A stretch of DNA of 64,000 bases from Lineus longissimus (GCF_910592395.1 NC_088310.1:17617501-17681500); one strand, 5' to 3'. Counted from the first letter of the stretch, positions 22,363 through 33,835 are shown. The notes: generated by a model not told the origin, from the sequence alone. Translations and numbers: made by a program.

Positions 22363-23727
22363 ATGCCCCCGCTAAAGTGGGGGCATTATGTTCTTAGGTG
22401 GTTTCCGGCCGCCGCCGCACTGAATTCCAGACTATAACTCAAGAACCCCTTGCTCGGCTGACTTGAAATTTTTAGGGGGTGTAGGCCTAGTGTGTCAAAG
22501 GGTCCCTATTGTTTTTTGACGCGTTCCAAAATCCAATATTGCCGCCAGCCGCCATCTTAGATTTTCGCATTCTGCTCGTTTACCAGAGAACCAGAGGTCC
22601 AACAGTCTTCAAACTTTTGTGGTGTGATGGTCTATGGTAGGGGAGGTTCCCTATCGATTTTGGGCCCGACCCAAAATCAAAGATGGCCGCCAGCCACCAT
22701 CTTAGATTTTCGCATTCCGCTCGTTAACTGGAGAACCGAGGTCCGACAGTCTTCAAACTTTTGTGGCGTAATGGTCTATGGTAGGGGAGGTTCCCTATCG
22801 ATTTTGGGCCCAACCCGAAATCAAAGATGGCCGCCAGCCACCATCTTAGATTTTCGCATTACGCTCGTTTACTAGAGAACCGGAGGTCCAACAGTCTTCA
22901 AACTTTTGTGGCGTAATGGTCTATGGTAGGGGAGGTTCCCTATCGATTTTGGGCCCGACCCGAAATCAAAGATGGCCGCCAGCCACCATCTTAGATTTTG
23001 GCATTCAGCTCGTTAACTGGAGAACCGGAGGTCCAACAGTCTTCAAACTTTTGTGGTGTAATGGTCTATGGTAGGGGAGGTTCCCTATCGATTTTGGGCC
23101 AGACCCGAAATCAAAGATGGCCACCAGGTCCCCGACTTGGTGATTTGTATTCCGCCCTGTAAATTAAGAACCGAGTGAGTGACAGACCTGAAACTTATGT
23201 GGTGTTATTACCTAGTGTAGGGGAGGTTCCCTATCCATTTTGGGCCCGATCTGAAATCCAAGATGGCTGCCAGGCCCGACTTGGTTTTTCGCATTCCGAC
23301 CTATAACTCAAGAACCAAGTGAGTGACAGACCTGAAACTTATGTGGTGTGATGAGGTTGTGTAGGGGAGGTTCCCTGTCGATTTTGGGCCCGACCCAAAA
23401 TTCAATATGGCTGCCAGCAGCCAACTTAGATTTTGGTATTCCGATTGTTAACTGAAGAACTAGAGGTTTGACACACTTCAAACTTTTGTGGTGCAATGGT
23501 CATTCAGGGGATGCTCTCTATCTATTTTGGATGTGTTCCAAAATCCAATATGGCTGCCAGCAGCCAACTTAGATTTTGGTATTCCGATTGTTAACTGAAG
23601 AACTAGAGGTTTGACACACTTCAAACTTTTGTGGTGTAATGGTCTTCAGTAGGGGAGTTTCTCTATCGATTTTGGGCGCATTCCAGAATCCAAAATGGCC
23701 TCCAGCCGCCATCTTAGATTTTTGCTG
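22363..23727 (+). repeat. Hairpin-headed repeat with about nine 146-bp tandem units
   Basis: Starts with the hairpin ATGCCCCC...GGGGGCAT at 22363-22386. Units of about 146 bp follow. Each has a half-site AGAACC...GAGGT, then CTTCAAACTTTTGTGG, GGGGAGGTTCCCTATCGATT, TTGGGCCCGACCC and ATGGCCGCCAGCCACCATCT. Units near 22575-23010 are most alike; those on the right are more diverged. Hairpin-led ATGCCCCCGC repeats are, from memory, common in spiralian genomes. Frames across it are artefacts of the period. Confidence 0.85.
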
Positions 23728-24060
23728 AGATGAGATAAGATAAGAGATGAGATAAATTAAATAGCCACGCAGTTGCTATTCATTGATATCAGAGCATTGG
23801 ATATTCTGTGACAGACATCAGGAGATGAGATAAATAGCTAGGCAATTCCTATTCATTGATATCCGAGCATTGGATATTCTGTGACTGACACCAGGAGAAG
23901 GGATAAATAGCCTGACAGTTGTTATTCATTAGCATGTAAGCAATGGATATTCTGTGACTGATTCTAGCAGATTGCACTAGCTACCCGGCAGTGACTAGTC
24001 TTTAACTTCCTGAGTACCAGATATTCTGTGACTGATTCCAGGCGATCGCATAATTGATGC
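23728..24060 (+). repeat. 73-bp tandem repeat, about four diverged units
   Basis: GGATATTCTGTGAC recurs at 23799, 23872 and 23945, with a weaker copy near 24021. Each is preceded by TATTCATTGATATC-like sequence and followed by a GAGATAAATAGC-like motif. It directly abuts the end of the 146-bp array. Confidence 0.8.
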
Positions 24061-24356
24061 TGTTCCAGTAACAGGGTCAACAGCTTGCCCACTGATCTTC
24101 TGTGTAAATTGCTAGCAGGCAATCGCCTTGGAAACGGCAAAAACTTAAAAGATCAAGGAGATGACAACGGCGAAAAATAGTATAGACCACACTTCACCTC
24201 TGTAGTGAGTAAATGGGAAAACCAACCTCTGCTGTTCACGTGCATGTCTATTGTCAGACCAACTAGCCCAGTCAACAGCCATATTATTGTGGATGTTATT
24301 TGAGAGCCTCCACAAAATTTCATAAACAGCCACAGAGAAGATATTATCGTATTTAT

Positions 24357-24418
24357 GCGCTTATAAGCGCACTGCGCTTATATTCGAGGTGCGCTTATAG
24401 CCACAATTTCATATTTAT
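24357..24418. repeat. Palindrome GCGCTTATAAGCGC with flanking copies of the half-site
   Basis: A 14-bp perfect palindrome at 24357-24370 is followed by two more TGCGCTTAT half-sites within 50 bp. The arrangement is compact and unlike the surrounding AT-rich DNA. No function can be assigned. Confidence 0.7.
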
Positions 24419-27400
24419 AGGCTAAATAACGCGCGCAATGAACATATTAACACACTGAACACACCAGAGCGGGGGCATACATTCGCAATTTGCCCCAATT
24501 GCGTTATATATTTCTAGTTTACTCTGGATTCTTCTTCACCACGAACTTGCCAGTACTAAAAACTAGCAACCATTAAAAACGGCTCTTAAAAACTTTTATT
24601 CAAGATGACAGTGCTTTACCAGTTTTATTACTGAGGAGCATGTTATGAATTCCTGATTTCTCGGGTCATCATTCTATTGGGTAATCTGTCCTGTACAGAC
24701 TCACATTGCATACCAACCTTGTATCCTAAGATTGCTTGTTCTTGCAAATACATAGTAGATTCCTTCATCGTTGTCTTCAATCAGATATTGTGTCGCTCAG
24801 CCGATCCAAGTCAAATGTTGGTAAAGGCATTGGAGGTGTGTAGACTTTTCTTGGCTTATCAGTAGGCCAATTGTGCGACACCTGTACACTTTTTCTGTCT
24901 AGATCGTCATCAGATGGAGGCGCTGGAAAGGACCACAGTTTTCATTCATTCAATTCTTTCATTCTAAATTATTGATTTATCCATCACACTGCTTTTAAAT
25001 CCAATGTGGTGTCAACTTTCCTTTTCTTGCCCAACCCAATTTCTTGTTCCCGTGTTGGAAAGGGATCAGTGTCACGAGTGCATGAATGACTGGCATCACT
25101 GTTTCAGCAGCTCTTACTGTGCCTCAGATCACAGGCAAGAAATCATTTTAAACCGCCTATTTACGGCGAAGTGAATTCGTCACTAAACAAACAAACATGT
25201 GAGTTTATATATATAGGAGGCACCTAAGTCACCATCCCCTTTTGACAATTTGCCAGTGTATACTTTGCCATGCCAAACCAAACCATTTCCCCTTTTTCTA
25301 CTTGATGACAACGCTCGGTCTCTGTTGGACAGCCTCTGTGACATCCATGCATCCACCTATCCATGATCTTGAAACAGGCTGAAAAAGAACTCAAACCATT
25401 AAAATTGCTATACACGCAATCGTAGGCCATTACTGCTCGTAAGATTCTTTGAATTGATATCATGCTGACCAATTCTCAATTAATCTTATCAATACAAGAA
25501 GTGGAGCTGATAGATGACCACCTTGGGGCAATGTAGCATAGCATTTCGTATATCACGTCTGCTTCAAGATCCTCCACCTCTGTCCTCGTCATCATTCACT
25601 GGCCTCTTCAAATACTGTAGACCAACTGTAAACACATTGACTGTTGGATAGTTTTAATTTCTTTGTTTTTTGGCACCTCATACTGTCATAGCCCAGTGGT
25701 TGCCCACTGGATAAACCAGCATGGCTTCCTGGCTCTTCACAGTCCTTCAAGTTAGACTTAAACCTGGGGTTCCTTTTATCTGGCATCTCCGACAGGGCAA
25801 GCAAATACCCCATCAAGTGAGGAACCAGGACTCTATCTATGGACGAGATACTAGGCCAATAAACTCAATTGGCAAAGAACTGTAGTGGCAGGAAAAGTGC
25901 TCATCCCACCTTTGAGGAGGAGAAATACTCCCTTAAGAATAACAGCTCCAAGCACAGAGCGATGACCAAGGGGAAACGAGGTTCTTGAGTAGCCATTTTT
26001 GTCATTGGTGCAACCCCAAACGACTGGTATTTTGGTCCTAAATGGGTCCCTTGAACGTGACTGTTGGCCATGACAAGCGACTGTACCTATGTATTGTGAC
26101 CAGCACAAGATCTGCATTTCTATCTGAAAAATACCCGGCAACTCACTTTTCGGAACTAGAATGGATGCTCTGCACATTATGGAGTGGCAACCGGGATAGG
26201 AGGGTGTCTTTCTTATGAAAAAAATTTTCAAGAATATGCGATAGGGATTCTTATTGGCTCACCTCTCAAACCAGCATTGCCACAACAATTCTCCCAACAG
26301 TGCCCCCGAGACGGCTGTACCCTCGCAGAAGTCTCCTGTTCGAGTGGTGTACTGTTCTGGTGTTGTCCTTGGTTGGAACATCATTACTTGCCAACTCATG
26401 CTGTTCTTGCTCCATAACATTACCTGCCCCTCTAGTTAGTCTAAACGTAACTCATGGTCTTCAGCAGGGCCTAAAAAAGGAGCACAATATTCACAATAAA
26501 AACCCTTGCTTAATAACTCGAGTCATTTTCAGGACATGATGGAAAGAGCGAGTTCTTGTTAGTTGTCCAAGATACATTGCAAAACTAATCTTTGACATTT
26601 TCGGCAGCATTCCAGCACAAATTATTCAATCAGGACACTTCGAATGCTCTGGCATCCCAGAGTGGTATTATATTTTTTATGAGTATCTAAACTCTATGGG
26701 TCTTATTCTTCACTCAAAATTGTGGAGATCCTCCTCAGGCAATACCTTGAAATTTGTGATGACCCAGTACTAAGGTGACTGTCCATCTTCAACGGCCCTC
26801 CCCTAGGGAAGAAGTGACAAAAGGCCTTGAATCATTTCAAATTTTACCTCAATAAGGTCTCTCTACTTAGGTGATTCTTGCTTTGAAGTGGGGATGGTGG
26901 CGAGGTGAAGTCAATCCATAGCTCAGCGTTTGTTATTATACAAGGAGAAACATCTTTGGCCAGCCTGTCTGCAACAAAACAATTCAAGATTTTTATGTTG
27001 AATATTTTAATGTATCTGACCAGTCATGGTCACATTCAAGATGGCTAATAAACCAGTTGGTGCCTAACCAAAGTGGCACATCCCGCCTTGGATGGGGAAT
27101 ACTCCCTGGATAATTACACCTTCCAACGCACAACTTTGAAATGTGTCATGACCTTGCCTGTACTAAGTTTACTTCTAGGAGGAGGAGGAGGCTATGATTC
27201 AGGTTCAAATCTTTCAATTTACCTCAATATGCTCTAGAACTGACATGGTTATCTTGCTTGGACTTGGAGATGGCGAGGTGAATTGAATCCACAGCTCAGG
27301 ACTTGTCATTATACTTGTGGAGAAACATCTCAGAACAGGCTGTCTACAATAAAACAATAAATTCTATTTTTTCATGATCGATATAAAAATGCATCTCAAA

Positions 27401-28298
27401 AATAGTGGTAACATCAAGATGATCCTCAACTGGAAATATTCATGAGCAACCCATCCAGGACCGGTTCTGCATTATCACAGTCAACTCATGTTTTCATCTT
27501 AGGATAAATTTGCACTCCAAAATTTTTGCCACATACAGAGTCACACCACTACACTGTATGCAGGTTGACTTCTTCTTATCAGTTAATTGTGATCAATTTG
27601 AAACATATTCCAACCCACTAGTAGGGGCCCGAGAATCTATTACTGAGGGGGTATTTATGCAGTCTATATATTCATTCGATTCCATGAAGAAAGATTTAAG
27701 AGAAATGGGCTATTTCCTGGTGGAGTAGTCCAAGGAACCAGGATGGGATTTCAAAACCCCAGAGTCAAATCCAAGAAGGGGTTCCTTTTATAGATTTTCT
27801 TGTGATGATTTCATGAGTTCCAGAGATAGAGGGTACAAGAAAGTGAAACAGCCAGCATGAGGAGGGGAGGGGGGGGGGTTAAAAACTAATGGTCGTTCCT
27901 GAGAGAGGGATATTTTTTTAAGTAGAAAACAAGCACACGTGTACCATGGGTTGACCATAGGCACCAACATTTTGGCCAAAACTTGAAATCCCATAACAGC
28001 CATTAGAACTTTTTCAAAACGAAATGAGTGCTTATTTCAAGGATGGGAGTCAGTTCTTTTTTTCAGAGAACAGCCTCCAAGGTTTCAAATGGGCATTCAA
28101 TTCACTTTGGGTTCTTATTGTTTAGGGGTGGTGCCTTTGGGTCAACCCTTAATATGATGAGTTGGGTGGGGGGGGGGGGGGCTTAAAAGGCAACAAGGAC
28201 ACAAAGGATCTGTTATAAAATCTTCTGCAGTGACCACATTCTGGCCATGAACAGGGAACATTTTGCCTATGCATTTACAATTGAAGTGTAACAATAGG
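24419..28298. other. Repeat-rich intergenic DNA, no gene recognised
   Basis: Open frames up to 126 codons (25851-26231, minus) show no recognisable domain. A diverged direct duplication is visible: the block around 26875-27000 (GATGGTGGCGAGGTGAA...GAGAAACATCT...CAGCCTGTCTGCAACAAAAC) resembles 27255-27350 (GGAGATGGCGAGGTGAA...GAGAAACATCT...CAGGCTGTCTACAATAAAAC). Two G-runs of ten or more bases occur near 27868 and 28168. Confidence 0.5.
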
Positions 28299-28531
28299 CC
28301 AGGGCCCATATTCATAAAGCAACTTAAGTCAAAGTGGGGCACCTAATATGCATCTTAAGTTTAAGTGGGGTACTTACTTAAAATAAGTCATATTCGTAAA
28401 CATACTTAAGTCAAGTGGACCACTCAAATCGAGTCTTAGATTTGAGACACCTCTGGAGCAGTCTTAACTCTAAGTCCCGCTCTAAGTGGACTGGTTCTTT
28501 CAGTTCATTTTGTGCACGGTGCTCAACGGAG

Positions 28532-29599
28532 ATGGCTGCGTTGATGTTAGCTTGGCAACATGCATTTGCACACAGACGTGCAATTCGCAGGGAAAGGGTT
28601 TTTCGTGATCGGCTGCATCCACTGGACGCTTACAATGACTTGGAATTGTACCAGCGATATCGGTTTGATCGGCAGACAATTCTTCAATTGATTGATCTTG
28701 TGAGGGATGACCTAGAATCGAAAACTAGGAGGAATTACGCGCTGCCTGCTGAGTTGAAGTTGCTTGCGACTCTTCGGTTTTATGCTTGCGGATCATTCCA
28801 ACAGGTTACTGGTGATACTGTCCACATTTCGCAGCCAACCATGAGTCGAGTGATCGCGGAGGTAACAACCACACTGAACAATTCTCTAAAACACATCATC
28901 AAATTTCCGAGACAAGAGGACACACCTCAATTATCTGCAGATTTTTACGAGATAGGCCTAGCTCGATTTCCCGGTGTTATCGGTGTGGTCGATGGAACGC
29001 ATATTTGGATTCTAGGACCTTCGTTTCATGAGTGGAGATATGTAAACAGGAAAAACTGGTATTCCATCAATGTACAGGTTGTTTTTGATGCACATTTTAG
29101 GTTTATGAATGTTGTGGCTAGATGGCCCGGTAGCACCCATGACTCCGTTGTGCTCCGAGAAAGCGCCGTAACCGACATTATGAGACGTTGGCAAGGAGAT
29201 GAGGTCATCCTTGGTGACAGTGGGTATCCATTGCGTCCTTGGCTGATGACGCCATTTTTGAACCCTAACACCCCCGGGCAACGACGATACAATCGGTCTC
29301 ACAAGAAAACTCGGTGTTTGGTTGAAAGGGGCATCGGTCAATGGAAAAGGCGATTCCACTGTCTGCATGGAAAACTGCGTTATACACCGGAGAAAGCATG
29401 TGCAATCATTACTGCGTGTGCAATGTTGCAAAACATTGCTATCAACAAAGCTCTACCGGATTTCGATCCAGCAGACATGGATGATATCGAACATCGGCAA
29501 CAACCCGATGAGGATGGGAACGATGAAGGGAATATCGTAGCATTTGCAGGTGTAAATGGAACTGCTACAAGAGATCACATTGTCCAGCAACATTTCTAA
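28532..29599 (+). CDS. Harbinger DDE nuclease/transposase (HARBI1-like)
   Basis: A DDE-superfamily nuclease that cuts and joins the transposon ends. I choose the ATG at 28532 (355 codons) because it gives a HARBI1-like length; an in-frame ATG at 28415 would add 39 residues encoded by the subterminal repeats. Motifs in order are the N-terminal helix-turn-helix region (LLATLRFYACGSFQ, then ISQPTMSRVI), the first Asp in VIGVVDGTHIW, YVNRKNWYSINVQVV, RWPGSTHDSVVL, the second Asp in ILGDSGYPL, and the Glu in LVERGIGQWKRRF. All three catalytic acidic residues and the family spacing are present, with no stop or frameshift. The domesticated host gene HARBI1 is less likely because the frame lies between transposon ends. 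Confidence 0.93.
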   Translation: MAALMLAWQHAFAHRRAIRRERVFRDRLHPLDAYNDLELYQRYRFDRQTILQLIDLVRDDLESKTRRNYALPAELKLLATLRFYACGSFQQVTGDTVHISQPTMSRVIAEVTTTLNNSLKHIIKFPRQEDTPQLSADFYEIGLARFPGVIGVVDGTHIWILGPSFHEWRYVNRKNWYSINVQVVFDAHFRFMNVVARWPGSTHDSVVLRESAVTDIMRRWQGDEVILGDSGYPLRPWLMTPFLNPNTPGQRRYNRSHKKTRCLVERGIGQWKRRFHCLHGKLRYTPEKACAIITACAMLQNIAINKALPDFDPADMDDIEHRQQPDEDGNDEGNIVAFAGVNGTATRDHIVQQHF

Positions 29600-29680
29600 G
29601 GCAAGTAAGTGTAACAAATACGTATCTATTATATGCTCATACACACAATTTATTTGTTTTCAAAGGTTTTTGACAAATAT

Positions 29681-30966
29681 TTACAACTGTGTAAATATGT
29701 TTTCATCGTTTGCCTGAAATGAATTTACAGAAGCATTTTCCATCTCCTTCTCCATCTTACTTGTTTTCATTTTCAACAATTTAATTTCTAGAACCAATTT
29801 TTCCTTTTCAAGTTTAAGCTTATCCATCTCGAGCGCACATCTTTCCTTCTCAGAAGCAAGCAGTTCTTTCTGCAGTACTACCATCTCGTCCGTATTTCCT
29901 AAATTCTTTAGGGTTTTATCCTTTTCAGTGTTCTTGGGAAGCGGTGGGCAAGGATTAGGCAATGAAGACCTCACAGGAGAAGGCTGCACCAATCTTTGGA
30001 ATTTAGTTGAGGTACTGGCGAGGGCTGCCGAGGCACAACCAAGGGATGATGAAGCTTTTCGTTTTTGTGTCCGCATCTTGGGTTCTTGAAGAAAAGACTC
30101 AGTTTGATTCTCTTCCTCATTCTCGCTGAAAGAACTGAAAGAAAATGCATTTACTTTACTAACGATAATGCTTAATTTCAAGCAGATGGGCTAAATGTTA
30201 AAGTTTGATTGAATTAGTTGCTGTGTAAAATCGTTTTGCACATACCTGTCGTTGGTTGCAACGCTGTGGGTGATATTCAGGCGCGGGACAGTATTTACTG
30301 ATGTAGCGATTTTAGGTTTCGGTGCACCGCTATCAAAGCCGCCATCTATACCATACACGGATGGATCATCTTCGCCAATAACAGCTGCAACTTTCTGTGA
30401 AATTATCGACGGTTCCTTAGGAGGGGGTCCACCACCTGAAATGAATTTGAAATCGGTCATGTATTGTTATTCCTGTGGCACCATTTTGATTTTCAGCATA
30501 AAATGTGTTCATTTATGATCATTTATCAAGGGGTATTTTTTATCTTAATTTTCACGACATCACATATAAGAGTACCGGGTAATTTGCCGATGGTTTTTAT
30601 GTTTGTATGTATGTACATACATAATTTTAGGATAGCGAGAGTGTGCAGAGTTGGCATAGAAAAGGTATTCAATGAAATAAATTCAGTTATTTACTAACCT
30701 GTCTTTCCTAGCGCTTTTTTGTATTCCCTATATTCGTCCTTCATAGCTGATGTCAGATTCTGCCACTTTTTCTGTAGTTCTGTCATTTCTCGCACAACAT
30801 GCGGATTTCGACTATTTACGTTATCTGTTATTTCAAGCCAAGCATCATGTTTGCGCCTCGATGAAACATTTGACGAAAACTTCCCCACTAGTAACCCTTT
30901 CCGAGCATCGTACGCCTCAATGAGGCGGATTTTTTCCGCATCAGAAAAGTTCGGTTTCCTCCCCAT
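29681..30966 (-). CDS. Harbinger-associated Myb/SANT-like DNA-binding protein, three exons
   Basis: Minus-strand exons 30699-30966, 30246-30435 and 29681-30134 join in frame (912 nt, 303 residues plus stop). Donors are GTTAGT and GTATGT; acceptors are TTTCAG. Residues 1-89 form a Myb/SANT-like domain (start MGRKPNFSDAEK; later KHDAWLEITDNV and LQKKWQNLTSAMKDEYREY). Exon 2 is Gly/Pro-rich. Exon 3 has a basic patch (RTQKRK) and a long Glu/Lys/Leu coiled coil (about residues 235-285). In Harbinger systems this partner binds the transposon ends and helps bring the nuclease into the nucleus; the vertebrate gene NAIF1 derives from such a protein. A second acceptor 9 nt downstream (CTTTCAG) would also keep the frame. 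Confidence 0.88.
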
Positions 30967-31306
30967 AATTAACGAGCAAGTACATGCACTTTGTCTAAAT
31001 GTGTCTCGTCTGCCTGTTAATCTGTATCTCCTATGGTGTAGGCCCTACAGAATGCACATTTGAATGCCCATGATCAATGAACAATGCAGTTACAACAAGC
31101 GCAAATCCACAAGAAATGTGACACGGGTACCTGGGAATGTCTTTTCAAGAAAGATAAGTGGTGCACTCAAACTTAAGCGGTCAACCTGGCCAAGTGGGGC
31201 ACTGAGCAGGTTTATGAATCTCATTTTAGGTAGGGGACTTAGGCAAGTGGACAACTTAGGACTTTTTGGCACTTAAGTTAAGAACTTTTATGAATATGGG
31301 CCCTGG

Positions 31307-32140
31307 TCCTATTTATCAGGATACCAGCCAGGAAAATCCACCCAATTCCCCCCCACCAAGAACCTTTTTTAAAGATGAACCAGGCCCAAAACAACCCAAA
31401 GGCACACACTCAGAATTCGTCAGAGGCATCAGAAAACTTCGGACAATGATACCCTTTGTTCCAGGTGTAACGCATGACTGGTCAGCGCCCAAACGAACTT
31501 CTACGAAAAGGTCGGTCCATGTACATTGCCAAAGCACACGGTCCACAGACATGCGCAGTGCCAAGAGAAACATCGTATTTCGTTATCTCAGAAATTTTGT
31601 TTTCGGCGCACGATTTTCACCACCCCAATAAACGCTTAAATTGTTGATAAAGCCCGGTTTAACAAAAGCAAAAATACACCTAGAGCACAAATACTTGGCT
31701 CAGATACTTGGCTCAGATGACTTGTTCGAGATGCCAGGACATTTTTATGAGCAGGCGAGCGTCCACTAGCCAAAAATGTCGGCGCCATCACGATGCTTTG
31801 CGCACCTCAACAAAAATCACGAAATATTGCATCAAATGTGAAAGGAAGGACTAAAAATCGATGTATTAATGAGCTACGACATCTAATCTATCAACTTACC
31901 GCCACAAGTTATCATATTTCGCGAAAAGAAACGTAAAATCGAAGGTTTTAGCGGAGAAGGTTTGAAGGCGACGCTCGGTAAATCTACCATGCACGTGCAG
32001 ACGATTGTCAGACTAATGCGCAGTCGCAGAACGACGCACAGGTACCCCGGAACCTCATGGTGTAATGGCATTCTGTGTCCGCAGAGAAAGAATGTCCCTC
32101 GAACTAGATGATTGTTAGCCTCTAAGCAAAGAAAGCCTGT
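31307..32140. other. Gene-free stretch with relatively CpG-rich sequence
   Basis: Between the Harbinger element and the pyrimidine-rich repeat. The interval from about 31440 to 32060 has more CpG than its surroundings and two TGCGCAGT sites (near 31553 and 32015), reminiscent of NRF1-type half-sites. A 15-bp direct duplication (AGATACTTGGCTC) lies near 31692. Short frames on both strands lack domains. It could contain a promoter, but nothing confirms it. Confidence 0.35.
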
Positions 32141-33165
32141 CCTACTTCCTCTATCCGTGCTTTCTCTAAACTAAAGAAATCTTTCTTTTCTTCCTCAACT
32201 AAAGCAAGCTTTCTTTTCTTCCTCTAAACCAAAGAAAAACCAAAAAAGACTGTCCCTTCTTCCTCTTAATGAAGGAAAGACTGATGTTTCTTCCTCTGAA
32301 CTAAAGAAAGACTGCCCCTTCTTCCTCTAAACCAAAGTAAGGGTGTCGCTTCTTCCTCTGGACTTCCCTTCTTCCTCTGAAGCAAAGAAAGACAGCACCA
32401 AAGACAGTTTGTCGTGTCTTCCTATAAACTAACGAAAGACCGTCCCTTCTTCCTCTAACTTCAAGAAAGACTGCCCCTTCTTCCTCTAAACCAAAGTAAG
32501 GGTGTCGCTTCTTCCTCTGGACTTCCCTTCTTCCTCTGAAGCAAAGAAAGACAGTACCAAAGACAGTTTGTCGTGTCTTCCTATAAACTAAAGAAAGACC
32601 GTCCCTTCTTCCTCTAACTTAAAGAAAGACTGCCCCTTCTTCCTCTAAACCAAAGTAAGGGTGTCGCTTCTTCCTCTGGACTTCCCTTCTTCCTCTGAAG
32701 CAAAGAAAGACAGTACCAAAGACAGTTTGTCGTGTCTTCCTATAAACTAAAGAAAGACCGTCCCTTCTTCCTCTAACTTAAAGAAAGTCTGTCCCTTCTT
32801 CCTCTAAACCAAAGTAAGGGTGTCGCTTCTTCCTCTGGACCTCCCTTCTTCCTCTGAAGCAAAGAAAGACAGTACCAAAGACTGTTTGTCGTGTCTTCCT
32901 ATCAACTAAAGAAAGACCGTCCCTTCTTCCTCTAACTTAAAGAAAGTCTGTCCCTTCTTCCTCTAAACCAAAGTAAGGGTGTCGCTTCTTCCTCTGGACT
33001 TCCCTTCTTCCTCTGAAACAAAGAAAGACAGCACCAAAGACTGTTTGTCGTGTCTTCCTATAAACTAAAGAAAGACCGTCCCTTCTTCCTCTAAACTAAA
33101 GAAAGACTGCCCCTTCTTCATTTTAACCAAATAAATGTTGTCCCTTCTTCCTCTAAACCAAAGAA
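32141..33165. repeat. Pyrimidine-rich tandem repeat, 159-bp period
   Basis: GGGTGTCGCTTCTTCCTCTGG recurs at 32341, 32500, 32659, 32818 and 32977, exactly 159 bp apart. Each unit is itself built from shorter, roughly 25-35-bp variants of AAAGAAAGACTGTCCCTTCTTCCTCTAAAC. The left part (from 32141) is a more irregular version of the short unit. Confidence 0.93.
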
Positions 33166-33481
33166 AGATTGTCACAATCAGTCGACCTCATCCTCAAATG
33201 ACTACAAGTTGGTATGTGGTCTGTGAGATGTATATCCGTCCTAAGCATCCCTCCGGAAAACAACACGACCATCCCAATGACAGATCTCTGACATGAATAC
33301 TACACCACGGGTGGCACCATTATTACAACAGACCGGTGACCATCAGAATATTGTCCATGGCAGATTCATCATGACCGTCCTGTTTTCTGGCACATGTTGC
33401 CTCTGGATGTGACAAGGACCAATTGCTCCAAATGAACATAACGAACGAAAAGGCTCATGTATAGGATACTTTCCAGTGTTC
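33166..33481 (+). repeat. Left flank of the satellite: diverged repeat of the right-flank family
   Basis: Contains GCATCCCTCCGGAAAACAACACGACCATCCCAATGACAGAT-type sequence, then CACCATTATTACAACA and TTGCCTCTGGATGTGACAAGGACCAAT. These match in order the units to the right of the satellite (57920-58760: TGTCCCTCCGGGAAAACCGA, then GACACAACACCATTCC; and TTGCCTCTGGTTGTGAGAAGGACCAAT near 58063). The 24-kb satellite therefore interrupts this family. Confidence 0.7.
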
Positions 33482-33835
33482 AAACATCCTGGCAGCAGTG
33501 GTTTTCAATCTACCGCCCCTCTCGATATGACGAAGGACTATAAAAAGCCTGAATCTCAGGATACCCTTTAACTAATTCTGATTGGAGAAGTCACGGTCTG
33601 AAAGAAATACTTTTCCACCCCATATGTAGCCTCGAGAAATCTTGCTGCTGATACAAATCATCCTCCGAAGTACTCGAACGCACGGAATCAGTGCGTGCAG
33701 CAGTTTGAAAAGGATTGTTTTTTGTGGTTTTCTTCAAGATATAATAATGATAATGATAATAATGAAAATAATAACATGAACATAAATGAATACATGCAGA
33801 TAACAAGATAATGAATAAAAAAAAAGAAAAAAATG

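Larger units (their letters stand above)
28299..31306 (+). mobile_element. Harbinger (PIF/Harbinger) DNA transposon, apparently complete
   Basis: Perfect 20-bp terminal inverted repeats CCAGGGCCCATATTCATAAA lie at 28299-28318 and, mirrored, 31287-31306. Inside both ends are repeated subterminal motifs (CTTAAG and AAGTGGGGCAC / AAGTGGAC). Two intact genes fill the element: a HARBI1-type nuclease on the plus strand and a Myb/SANT-like protein on the minus strand, ending 81 bp apart. This two-gene plan is typical of Harbinger elements. No unambiguous 3-bp target duplication was found at the ends. Both genes look undamaged, so the copy could be recent and autonomous. Confidence 0.9.

Noticed and set aside
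25851-26231. A 126-codon minus-strand frame
   Set aside because: No recognisable motif; it sits in a diverged, duplicated repeat region.
28415-28531. Upstream in-frame start of the Harbinger nuclease
   Set aside because: The extra 39 residues are encoded by subterminal transposon repeats and do not resemble the family's N terminus. The ATG at 28532 gives the expected length.
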